Source: Paraburkholderia sp. LEh10 (GTDB taxonomy: Bacteria; Pseudomonadota; Gammaproteobacteria; Burkholderiales; Burkholderiaceae). From it: a stretch of DNA of 64,000 nucleotides. Below, piece after piece: positions 51,656 to 59,667 of this stretch. The stretch lies in the NCBI RefSeq assembly GCF_017814945.1, contig NZ_JAGIPX010000049.1, forward strand, positions 1 to 64,000. The letters are read 5' to 3'. Each line of letters starts with the position of its first letter. Position 1 is the stretch's first letter. The position numbers and the translations under genes are program-made. The notes under the pieces are model-generated. The model saw only the letters and a program-made list of their open reading frames with translations, was not told the origin of the DNA and did not search any database.

Positions 51656-53200
51656 TCATGAGTGGCTATCCGGTCTGGACTCTGCTTTCGCCTTGATCTG
51701 TGCGGCGCGTTTGCTTCCGATGGCAGGCTGCATCTCGGATGCCGTTGCGCCGTCGCCCGGTTCGGCCAGGCCTCCACCGAGGCTTGCAACAAGCGATGCG
51801 TATGCGCTCAACTCCTCTGCGTGCACGTTGACGACATCCTGCTGCGCGTCGAGCAAGCGCGTTTGTGCGATGAGGACATTGACATAGTCCGTGAGGCCGC
51901 GACGATACGCTGCTTCGGATAACCGGAACGTTGTCCCGGCATTTTGCAGGTAGCGTTGCGCTTCTGTTTCCTGTGTGTTCAACGAGCGAAGCCGGACGAC
52001 CTGATCGGCAATTTCCCCCAACGCAGTCACGATCGTCTGGTTGTACAGGGCCACCGCCTCGTCGTATTCAGCTGACGCCGCGCCGAGTTGCGCGCGCAGG
52101 CGTCCGCCATCGAAGATCGGCAGCGAGAGCGCCGGCCCAGCCGTCCAGCCGCCGTTCCCCGCGTGCAAAAGCAGCGTCAAGGGACCGCCCGCTGCGAAGG
52201 CGCCGACCGTGGCCAACAAATCGATGTTGGGATAAAAGTCGGCCTTTGCCACATCGATGTCGCGGGCCGTGGCTGCGACCGCCCAACGTGCCGCGACGAC
52301 GTCAGGGCGATGTCCGATAAGTTCTGCGGGTAAGTGTGAGGGCAAGCCGAACGTCGCGACGAGATCGAGCTGTGGTTCACGGATAGCGTCACCCGCACCG
52401 GGTCCCTTGCCGGCCAGCGTGGCCAACTGGTTGCGGTCGAGCGAAATCTGCTCGCTGGTCGCATCCACCCGTCGTTCGTAGTCGGGAAGTGGTGCTTCCG
52501 CCTGGCTCAGGTCAAGCTGCGTTCCGAGCCCGGCTTTCAGTCGCCTGTCTGCGAGAGAGGTGAGTTCGCGCTGCCGTTCGAGCGTGTCCTTTTCAATGTT
52601 CAGAGTCGCGAATCTGGCCGATAAATCGACGTAGGTGCGCACGACATTGACTTCCAGTTCCAGCGCCGCCGCCCGTTCGTCGATGGCGCGCTCATGAGCA
52701 ATGTCGAGTGCGCTCAATGCCGAGTTCTTGTTTCGCCCCCAGAGATCGAGTTCGTACGTCAAGCCAAGCGTGCCAGTGTTGTTCCATGTTTCCGTGTTGT
52801 CAAAAGCGCCAGGACCGTAATAGGCATTCGATGGCCAATGCTTGCGCTGAAGCGACAGGTTGCCGTTCACTTGCGGATCGAGGGCTGCATTCGCCGCGCT
52901 TGCCATCGCTCGCGCTTCCCGCACCCGGGCGCTGGCTAACTCGAGAGTCGGACTGCCGCTCAAAGCCGCCTGGACCCAGCTGTCGAGTTGCGGGTCGTGA
53001 TAGGCGCGCCACCATTGGACGTCGGGCCATTGCGCATCGACCGCGGCGGATCGCAGCGCAGCGCCTGCGTCGAGCGACGCCGGATCGAGCTGCGCTTGTT
53101 GCGAAGTGACGTGATCACCGACGAAAGCGCAGCCGGTCATGAGCAAGCCGAGGCTGCAGGCTGCAGTTGCCAATGTGCGCGGGAACATCAGAGATGACAC
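51656..53200 (-). CDS. NodT-type outer-membrane efflux lipoprotein, 514 aa
   Basis: Outer-membrane channel (TolC-like) for the FUSC/HlyD pump. Lipoprotein signal (LLMTGCAFVG, lipidation at the Cys near 24). Duplicated OEP repeats with WPDVQWWRAYHDPQLDSWVQAAL and ALYNQTIVTALGEIADQVVRLRSL. Ends in an Ala/Lys-rich tail. A GTG start at 53200 is preferred since GGAGAACCT stands directly upstream, 12 bp before the first ATG. First gene of the leftward operon. Confidence 0.9.
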   Translation of the reverse strand: MSSLMFPRTLATAACSLGLLMTGCAFVGDHVTSQQAQLDPASLDAGAALRSAAVDAQWPDVQWWRAYHDPQLDSWVQAALSGSPTLELASARVREARAMASAANAALDPQVNGNLSLQRKHWPSNAYYGPGAFDNTETWNNTGTLGLTYELDLWGRNKNSALSALDIAHERAIDERAAALELEVNVVRTYVDLSARFATLNIEKDTLERQRELTSLADRRLKAGLGTQLDLSQAEAPLPDYERRVDATSEQISLDRNQLATLAGKGPGAGDAIREPQLDLVATFGLPSHLPAELIGHRPDVVAARWAVAATARDIDVAKADFYPNIDLLATVGAFAAGGPLTLLLHAGNGGWTAGPALSLPIFDGGRLRAQLGAASAEYDEAVALYNQTIVTALGEIADQVVRLRSLNTQETEAQRYLQNAGTTFRLSEAAYRRGLTDYVNVLIAQTRLLDAQQDVVNVHAEELSAYASLVASLGGGLAEPGDGATASEMQPAIGSKRAAQIKAKAESRPDSHS

Positions 53201-53504
53201 AGGTTCTCCAGGAATAGCAATCGCCCATTCAGGCCTGTCATGTCGTCTGGTGGTGCGCAGAGGGCGGGGATGAGTGGCCTTTCGTGCAAAGGTATCGATC
53301 CGCTATTACCCGCCTGTTTCTTGTAGCAGCCATCGGGTTACAACCGAAATACAGGACGGTGTGTCATCGCCTCCGCTTGTCGACGCGAATGGTCGTCGAC
53401 GAACAGCGCAATTACAAATGAAATAGCGTGCGACGCCGTTTGAAATGGGTTGGCAACGCCTGCGACGAATACTCGATGCCAACACCCGATGAATGAGGCA
53501 TCCG
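53201..53504. other. 304-bp divergent region, efflux operon and cioA
   Basis: Upstream of both the leftward NodT gene and the rightward oxidase gene. Contains paired GTCGAC tracts near 53380-53400 but no clear FNR/ANR-type TTGAT-N4-ATCAA site. No gene. Confidence 0.45.
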
Positions 53505-54944
53505 ATGAACATATCGACTCTGTTCCTGTCGCGACTACAGTTCGCGGCGACTATCTCTTTTCACATCATCTTTCCTGCATTCACCATCGGACTTGCTGCG
53601 TGGCTCGCAGTGCTTGAAGCAATGTCGCTGGCAACGGGCAACCCCGTATACAGACGCGTGTTCGATTTCTGGCTGAAGATTTTCGGTGTGGCGTTCGGGA
53701 TGGGCGTTGTATCCGGAATGGTGATGGCCTTCCAGTTGGGCACCAACTGGAGCGAACTATCGCGGGCAAGTGGTCCGATCCAGGGACCTTTGCTGAGCTA
53801 TGAGGCATTCACTGCCTTCGCACTCGAGGCCGCATTTTTCGGTGTCGTGTTGTTTGGCCGCAGTCGGGTGCGCGCGTGGTTCTATTTGCTCTCTTGCATC
53901 CTGGTCGCGGTGGGCACGACGCTGTCTGCGTTCTGGATTCTCGTCAACAACTCGTGGATGCAGCACCCGGTCGGATTCGTTATCCAGAACGGCGTGTTCG
54001 TGCCTACGGACTGGCCTGCGATCATCTTCAATAGCGTCGTATGGGTTCGGTTTCCGCATATGCTGTTGGCGGCGTATCTGACCACGGCCTTTTGTGTCGC
54101 GGCTGTCGGCGCCCGATATTTGCTGCAGGGACGTGACCGGGCCGAAGCAACCGTGATGTTTCGCATGGCGCTTGGCCTTGCTGCCGTGCTGATCCCGCTC
54201 CAGATCTTCTTTGGACACTTGACGGGCGACTATGTCCACGACTATCAGCCTGCGAAGTTTGCGGCGATCGAGGGCCGTTGGGTCGACGAGCAACCTGCGG
54301 CAGAAGTGATCTTCGCGGTTCCCGATTCCGATGGCGAACGCAACCGGTTCGAATGGAAGGTACCGGTGCTCGGTAGTCTGATCGGCTCCGGGACGCTCGA
54401 CTCGAAGGAAATCGGCCTCAAGGATTTTGCGCGTGCGGATCGCCCGCCCGTCGCGATTCCGTTCTTCGCGTTCCGCGTGATGGCCGGCTGCGGCATGCTC
54501 ATGCTCTTGCTGGCCTGGCTCGGCACTTACTGCGCACGCAGCAGGAAGCTCAACGAACAGCGTTGGCTGCTTTGGCCCGTAGCGTGGAGCTTTCCGCTCG
54601 GCTTCATCGCTGTCCTGACAGGCTGGTTCACTGCGGAAGTCGGTCGACAACCATGGACGGTGTGGGGCGTAATGCGCACGGCCGATGCACTGACGCCGGG
54701 CTTATCGAGTCATTTTGCCGCCGCGACGCTGGCGCTCTATGTCGCCGTCTACGGCTTCATCTTCTGCTTCGGTATCTACTACATCCTGAAGATCGTGAAC
54801 CGCGGCGTGATGACGGGCAAAGTCGTCGCGTTCTGGAACGGGAATGCGATTCACCAAACGTTCAATCCGGACCCGCGCTTCGCCGCGCAGCGGAAAGCAG
54901 CGGAAATCACACTTGCAGCGCGCAAGGCCGCGTCGCGTCGATAA
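53505..54944 (+). CDS. cioA: Cytochrome bd-type (cyanide-insensitive) quinol oxidase subunit I, 479 aa
   Basis: Haem-bearing subunit of a bd-family terminal oxidase, inner membrane. Axial ligand His20 (ATISFHIIFPAF), later His and Met ligands, and GRQPW at about 379-383 in the quinol-binding domain. The Q-loop is short, as in the CIO subfamily rather than E. coli CydA. The start at 53505 (MNISTLFLSR) follows GAGG; the ATG at 53493 overlaps it. First gene of an oxidase-lactate cluster. Confidence 0.92.
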   Translation: MNISTLFLSRLQFAATISFHIIFPAFTIGLAAWLAVLEAMSLATGNPVYRRVFDFWLKIFGVAFGMGVVSGMVMAFQLGTNWSELSRASGPIQGPLLSYEAFTAFALEAAFFGVVLFGRSRVRAWFYLLSCILVAVGTTLSAFWILVNNSWMQHPVGFVIQNGVFVPTDWPAIIFNSVVWVRFPHMLLAAYLTTAFCVAAVGARYLLQGRDRAEATVMFRMALGLAAVLIPLQIFFGHLTGDYVHDYQPAKFAAIEGRWVDEQPAAEVIFAVPDSDGERNRFEWKVPVLGSLIGSGTLDSKEIGLKDFARADRPPVAIPFFAFRVMAGCGMLMLLLAWLGTYCARSRKLNEQRWLLWPVAWSFPLGFIAVLTGWFTAEVGRQPWTVWGVMRTADALTPGLSSHFAAATLALYVAVYGFIFCFGIYYILKIVNRGVMTGKVVAFWNGNAIHQTFNPDPRFAAQRKAAEITLAARKAASRR

Positions 54945-54958
54945 AGGAGGGAGTAGAA

Positions 54959-55951
54959 ATGCTTAGCTGGTTTTGGCTCGCGGAATTCGCTTTCACGCTT
55001 GCGGCCTATGTGGTGCTCGACGGGTTTGACCTCGGTGTGGGCATCTTGAGCGGTATCGCCGGCAGGTCTTCCCTGAGGGAAGAGATGCTGGCCTCCATTT
55101 CGCCCGTGTGGGACGGCAATGGCACCTGGCTCGTGATCGCGGGCACCATCTTGTGGGGCGCATTTCCGCCTGTGTACTCGATCGTGTTGCCTGCCCTTTA
55201 CGTGCCGCTGGCGGCCATGCTGGTCGGCCTCATCATGCGTGGCGTGGCAATCGAGTTCAGTCACAGGGCGGGGCAGTCGCGCTGGGTCTGGGACACGCTG
55301 TTCTTTGTCGGCTCGCTTCTCGCCGCCTTCATGCAGGGCGTGTCGGTTGGAACGTATGTGCAGGGATTGCCCGTCTCGCAACTTCGCTATACGGGCACAG
55401 GCTTCGAGTGGTGCAGCGCGTTCCCGTTGTGGTGCGGCATGGCCCTCGTATTGGGCTATGCCGTGCTGGGCGCAGGCTGGCTTGTGTTGAAGGGTGAAGG
55501 CCGCTTGCAGCAGTTCGGCAGGACGGTTGCCAGCCGACTCACGCCGTTAGCCATGCTCTTCGCCGCATCTATTTTCGTCATGACGCTTGTTGCGCACCGC
55601 GTAGTCGAAGCGCGCTGGCTTGCCCATCCCGCGCTCTTCGCACTGCCTGTGCTGTGCCTGCTCGCGTTTTTCGGCAGCTCTCAGGCGGCGCGGTCGGGCT
55701 CGTCGTCGCGCCTGCCGTACGTACTGGCCGCCGCCAGCTGCGTCCTGCTGTTGTTGACACTCGCGGTTTCATTGCTGCCATACGTCGTGCCGTTCGACGT
55801 CACGATATTTGATGCGGCTGCGCCAGCATCGACTCAGGAGTTCATGTTCTGGGGAGCGGGATTGTTCGTTTTGCCGCTCATTGTTGTCTACACGTACGTC
55901 GCCTACTCGGTGTTCCGGGGAAAGGTGAACCGAGAGCACGGATACCACTGA
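54959..55951 (+). CDS. cioB: Cytochrome bd-type quinol oxidase subunit II, 330 aa
   Basis: Second membrane subunit. Starts MLSWFWLAEFAF with GGAGGGAG upstream, 14 bp after cioA. LDGFDLGVGIL and WDGNGTWLVIAGTILWGAFPP are typical. About eight membrane helices and a short cytoplasmic end (GKVNREHGYH). No CydX-like small subunit follows. The next gene, lutA, begins 31 bp later, so the oxidase and lactate genes likely share a transcript. Confidence 0.93.
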   Translation: MLSWFWLAEFAFTLAAYVVLDGFDLGVGILSGIAGRSSLREEMLASISPVWDGNGTWLVIAGTILWGAFPPVYSIVLPALYVPLAAMLVGLIMRGVAIEFSHRAGQSRWVWDTLFFVGSLLAAFMQGVSVGTYVQGLPVSQLRYTGTGFEWCSAFPLWCGMALVLGYAVLGAGWLVLKGEGRLQQFGRTVASRLTPLAMLFAASIFVMTLVAHRVVEARWLAHPALFALPVLCLLAFFGSSQAARSGSSSRLPYVLAAASCVLLLLTLAVSLLPYVVPFDVTIFDAAAPASTQEFMFWGAGLFVLPLIVVYTYVAYSVFRGKVNREHGYH

Positions 55952-55982
55952 CCCGTTCAGTGCATTTATCGAGGATACGAGT

Positions 55983-56726
55983 ATGAAAGTAGCGTTGTTT
56001 GTCCCATGTTTCATCGATGCCTTCTTTCCCGATGTTGGCGTGGCCACATTGGAACTGCTGGAGCGGGTCGGCTGTACCGTCGATTACCCACTCGACCAGA
56101 CGTGCTGCGGCCAGCCTATGGGAAATAGCGGGTGCGAAAGGGACGCCGTAGCGACAGAGGAGCTTTTCGTCAGGAATTTTGCAGGTTACGACTACATCGT
56201 GGCACCTAGCGGGAGCTGCGTGCACCATGTACGCGATCACATGAGCGCTGCCGCGCAAACGCCTGAAACTCGCACAGTGAGGGCGAACACCTATGAGCTC
56301 GTGGAGTTTCTGCACGATGTGCTCAAGGTTGAAGAATTCCCGTGGGCGGAGTTCCCGCATAAGGTCGGCCTGCACAACAGCTGCGGAACACTACGCGCAT
56401 TGCGTACCGCGAAGATGTCGGAAATCGAAGAGCCGTTTTTTTCGAAGCCGCTCGCGCTGTTGAAGAAAGTCAAAGGTATCGAGTTCATCACGCCGGATCG
56501 TCCCGACGAATGCTGTGGATTTGGAGGCACTTTCTGCGTGACGGAAGAACCCGTCTCCGCAAAGATGGGAATCGACAAAGTACGGGACCACAAGCGCAAC
56601 GGCGCGGAATATATCGTTTCAGCGGACTCTTCTTGCATCATGCATCAGAAAGGCTGCGCTGACCGGCTTGAGTTAGGCATGAAGTTCATCCATATTGCAC
56701 AAATCCTGAATGGAGCGCGGGCATGA
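55983..56726 (+). CDS. lutA: Lactate utilisation protein LutA, 247 aa
   Basis: Iron-sulfur subunit of the LutABC L-lactate dehydrogenase complex. Two CCG motifs characteristic of the CCG domain family are at about 41 (TCCGQP) and 177 (ECCGFGG), binding cluster ligands. Good GAGGAT site; the stop overlaps the lutB start as ATGA. Expected to pass electrons from lactate into the quinone pool together with LutB. Confidence 0.95.
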   Translation: MKVALFVPCFIDAFFPDVGVATLELLERVGCTVDYPLDQTCCGQPMGNSGCERDAVATEELFVRNFAGYDYIVAPSGSCVHHVRDHMSAAAQTPETRTVRANTYELVEFLHDVLKVEEFPWAEFPHKVGLHNSCGTLRALRTAKMSEIEEPFFSKPLALLKKVKGIEFITPDRPDECCGFGGTFCVTEEPVSAKMGIDKVRDHKRNGAEYIVSADSSCIMHQKGCADRLELGMKFIHIAQILNGARA

Positions 56727-58096
56727 AGCGCGTAGATCACGTCGGCTATTCAAAACAGTTCATAGCCGACGAAAAACACATTGAATTCCACGACAAACGC
56801 CTTTGGGAGCTCAGAACGTCGCGCGACAAGGAGGTGCACGGCATAGCCGAATGGGAAGATCTGCGCGAACTGGCGTCGGCCATCAAGGAACATACCCTGA
56901 CAAATCTGGCCGGCTATCTGGAAGAGTTCGAACGCAATGCGACGGCCAACGGCGTGGTCGTTCATTGGGCGAAGGACGCCGAAGAGCACAATCGGATCGT
57001 ATTCGATATTCTTCGCAAGCGCGACGCGAAGCTGCTGGTGAAGAGCAAGTCGATGCTAACCGAGGAGTGCGAGATGCGTCCGTATCTCGAAGACCGCGGC
57101 ATCACCGTCGTGGAGACCGACCTCGGCGAACAGATTCAGCAACTCGACAACCAGATGCCCTCGCATGTCGTCGTGCCGGCAGTTCACAAGCTCGCGACGG
57201 ATGTGGCGAAGATCTTTTCCGAAAAGCTCGGGACCGATCCGAATGAAAAAGACATTCCGGCGCTCGCCGAGGCGCAACGGCAGGCGACCCGGCCGCTGAT
57301 TCTAAACGCAGACGCAGGTATGACGGGCTGCAACTTCGCAGTGGCCGAGACAGGCGGCATCACCGTGTGCACGAACGAAGGGAACGCGGACCTGAGTTCG
57401 AATGTGCCGCCGCTGCATATCGCATCGATCGGCATCGAAAAGCTGATTCCGAAACTCGAGCACCTGGGTGTCTTCATTCGCATGCTGTCGCGCAATGCGC
57501 TCGGTTCACCGATTACGCAGTACACGTCGCACTTTCGCGCTCCGCGTAAAGGTGGCGAAATGCACTTCATCCTCGTGGACAACGGTCGTTCCGAACGGTT
57601 GGCAATGGATGACTTCTGGTATTCGCTCAAGTGCATCCGCTGTGGAGCATGCATGAATACATGTCCGGTGTATCGCCGCAGCAGCGGGCTGAGCTACGGC
57701 GGCGTGTATTCGGGCCCGATCGGCGCGATCATCAATCCGACCTTCGACCTTCAAAAGTACAGTTCACTGCCTTTTGCCTCCACCATGAATGGCAGTTGCA
57801 CCAATGTGTGCCCCGTCAAGATCAATATTCATGAGCAGATCTACAAGTGGCGGCAGATCATCGCTGAGAAACACGAATTGCCTTTCGTGAAGAAGGAGGC
57901 AATGAAGGTCGCGGGACAGGTGCTCTCTCATCCCAAGGTTTTTCGAATCGCGATCAGGTCGGCCGACAAGGCCGTTGCGACGCTGCCGCGAGCGGTGCTC
58001 TACAACCCGTTGAACGTCTGGGGCAAGCAGCGCGACGTGCCGGACGCACCGAAAGAAACCTTCCGTGACTGGTATCTGAAAAGGAGCAAGAAATGA
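56723..58096 (+). CDS. lutB: Lactate utilisation protein LutB, 457 aa
   Basis: Ferredoxin-like iron-sulfur subunit. N-terminal LUD domain (about 60-290) with NADAGMTGCNFAVAETGG, then two 4Fe-4S motifs: CIRCGACMNTCP at about 304-315 and CTNVCP at about 358-363. Length is standard. It is coupled to lutA and lutC by 4-bp ATGA overlaps, showing an intact three-gene unit. Confidence 0.95.
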   Translation: MKRVDHVGYSKQFIADEKHIEFHDKRLWELRTSRDKEVHGIAEWEDLRELASAIKEHTLTNLAGYLEEFERNATANGVVVHWAKDAEEHNRIVFDILRKRDAKLLVKSKSMLTEECEMRPYLEDRGITVVETDLGEQIQQLDNQMPSHVVVPAVHKLATDVAKIFSEKLGTDPNEKDIPALAEAQRQATRPLILNADAGMTGCNFAVAETGGITVCTNEGNADLSSNVPPLHIASIGIEKLIPKLEHLGVFIRMLSRNALGSPITQYTSHFRAPRKGGEMHFILVDNGRSERLAMDDFWYSLKCIRCGACMNTCPVYRRSSGLSYGGVYSGPIGAIINPTFDLQKYSSLPFASTMNGSCTNVCPVKINIHEQIYKWRQIIAEKHELPFVKKEAMKVAGQVLSHPKVFRIAIRSADKAVATLPRAVLYNPLNVWGKQRDVPDAPKETFRDWYLKRSKK

Positions 58097-58692
58097 GCAG
58101 CCGAGATTTGATTCTGTCGCACTTGCGTGAGGTCCAGCCCGCGTCTCGTGCTCTACCGCGGGTGCCGATGTTCGATGAAGGTCTGCCGCCTGCCGTCGAA
58201 GCGTTCAAGAATTCGCTTGCACGTCTGGGGGGCAACTGGTGTGAGCCACCGGACGATGGCGATGTCGAAGGTTTTATCCGTAAGCGCTTCCCCGATGCCT
58301 TGGTGATTTGCTCGGCTGTTCCAGAAGTGAAGGGCACGCGCCAAATCGAGGAAATTAAGAGGCCGCACGATCTGCACGATGTCGATGTGGGTGTGGTGCG
58401 ACCTGCTTTCGCGGTGGCCGAGACGGGTTCTATCTGGATGAGCGAGAGGGAATATCAGGTCAATGCACTCGGTTATCTGTCGCAGCATCTCGTGGCATTA
58501 CTCGATCCGCGCGACATCGTCGGGAACCTGCATCATGCCTATCATCGAAGCGAGTTCCGCGATGCTCACTACGCGGTTCTGATGAGCGGACCGTCGGCGA
58601 CGGCGGATATCGAAGGCGTGCTGATTCGGGGCGCGCAGGGCATTCGGTCTCTGACTGTAGTGCCCGTGCCGAGAGCAGGGTTCCCACGTTAG
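58093..58692 (+). CDS. lutC: Lactate utilisation protein LutC, 199 aa
   Basis: LUD-domain subunit: LPRVPMFDEG, DVDVGVVRPAFAVAETGSIWM and AHYAVLMSGPSATADIEGVLIRGAQG. Length normal. Overlaps lutB by 4 bp. Last gene of the cioAB-lutABC cluster; two strong hairpins follow. Confidence 0.94.
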   Translation: MSSRDLILSHLREVQPASRALPRVPMFDEGLPPAVEAFKNSLARLGGNWCEPPDDGDVEGFIRKRFPDALVICSAVPEVKGTRQIEEIKRPHDLHDVDVGVVRPAFAVAETGSIWMSEREYQVNALGYLSQHLVALLDPRDIVGNLHHAYHRSEFRDAHYAVLMSGPSATADIEGVLIRGAQGIRSLTVVPVPRAGFPR

Positions 58693-58703
58693 CCGGTAAG
58701 CGA

Positions 58704-58729
58704 GGGGACGCACCGCGCGGTGCGTCCCC
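58704..58729. terminator. 26-bp perfect palindrome after lutC
   Basis: GGGGACGCAC at the left and GTGCGTCCCC at the right with CGCGCG between, a perfect 26-bp palindrome 12 bp after the lutC stop. As RNA a 10- to 12-bp stem with a tiny loop. No U-run follows, so it may be a pause, stability or processing element ahead of the terminator at 58849-58898. Confidence 0.6.
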
Positions 58730-58848
58730 GGGTCGCGATAGCTGCATGTCACGCGTGGATCGGGAGACGGAAGTCTGCACGACACGCGAAGGCGTAACGG
58801 CTATGAGCGTCTGTGCGTTGCCATCATCATTCTGGTGGCTGAGGTACA

Positions 58849-58898
58849 AAAAAACTGGCTCACCATCGTGTTAGAACGCGATGGTGAGCCAGTTTTTT
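58849..58898. terminator. Bidirectional intrinsic terminator
   Basis: A 20-bp perfect stem (58849-58868 with 58879-58898) and 10-nt loop. The core ACTGGCTCACCATCG is flanked by A6 on the left and T6 on the right, so it terminates both the rightward cioAB-lutABC transcript and the leftward DUF4148 transcript (58990). The best intrinsic terminator in the window. Confidence 0.92.
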
Positions 58899-58989
58899 AA
58901 ATGCAAACAAGCAGGATCGCCGGGCGGTACGCAACGATACCGCCCGGCACCCGGGCGCGAGCGTATCAGGGATGGTCGTACATCGCGTT

Positions 58990-59274
58990 TCAGTCGCCCT
59001 TCGAGACGACCGGACGACCCGCGTCCGATGAACCACTCGCCACGCCGCCGACACCCGTCGCCGCGTGCTCCGCAGCCACCTTGGCTTCAGCGGCCTGAAT
59101 ATCTGCCGGGTAGTTGGGATCTTCGCCTTGAGCTGGATTGTAGCCAGCCTTTTCAAGCTGAATCAATTCGGCTCGCACCTGCGCACGGGTGACGGGCTGG
59201 TTCGCCTGGGCGAACACTGCAACGGGAGCCGCAAGGGCGGCTGCGACGACAACGGCTTGAATCAGGGACTTCAT
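58990..59274 (-). CDS. DUF4148 family secreted protein, 94 aa
   Basis: Small exported protein of Burkholderiales. Start at 59274 (MKSLIQAVVV) with TGGAGG upstream. Signal peptide 1-22 (AALAAPVAVFA). Mature part: PVTRAQVRAELIQLEKAGYNPAQ, PNYPADIQAAEAKVAAE, the DUF4148 pattern. Function unknown. Monocistronic, with its transcript closed by the terminator at 58849-58898. Confidence 0.92.
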   Translation of the reverse strand: MKSLIQAVVVAAALAAPVAVFAQANQPVTRAQVRAELIQLEKAGYNPAQGEDPNYPADIQAAEAKVAAEHAATGVGGVASGSSDAGRPVVSKGD

Positions 59275-59667
59275 GATAACTACCTCCAGACTTTGCTTTG
59301 GTCCTGCTACGAACAACCCTGTTCGTAAATCAGTGAATTCAGTGTAGCTATGCGAACGCCACGGATTAAGTGGCTTGTCTGGAAGGCTATCTTTCGAATC
59401 TGGGTGAAACCTTTGTTCAGGATTTTGAGTTTTGGCTTCGTGCTGCTGCGGAACATTTCAATCGTAATCACGGCGGGCGAACGTGCAACGGTGCAGTAAC
59501 CGCGCGTTGGTGAAATTCAGTCACTGCCTGCAGGCGAACAGATCCAACGAAAGAGCATCTTTGTTGCGCGACGCCTGTGGCTACCGAGATTCTTTCGAGG
59601 ACGGCGCCTTGTGGCCCGCTTCCATCGATAGCCTATCTTCTTGTTGAATTGCTAAAGGAAAGCAGAG
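59275..59667. other. 393-bp divergent region, DUF4148 and fumarase genes
   Basis: Upstream of both flanking genes. AT-rich at 59280-59470 on the DUF4148 side, so promoters are expected there. No gene, repeat or dyad found. Confidence 0.45.
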
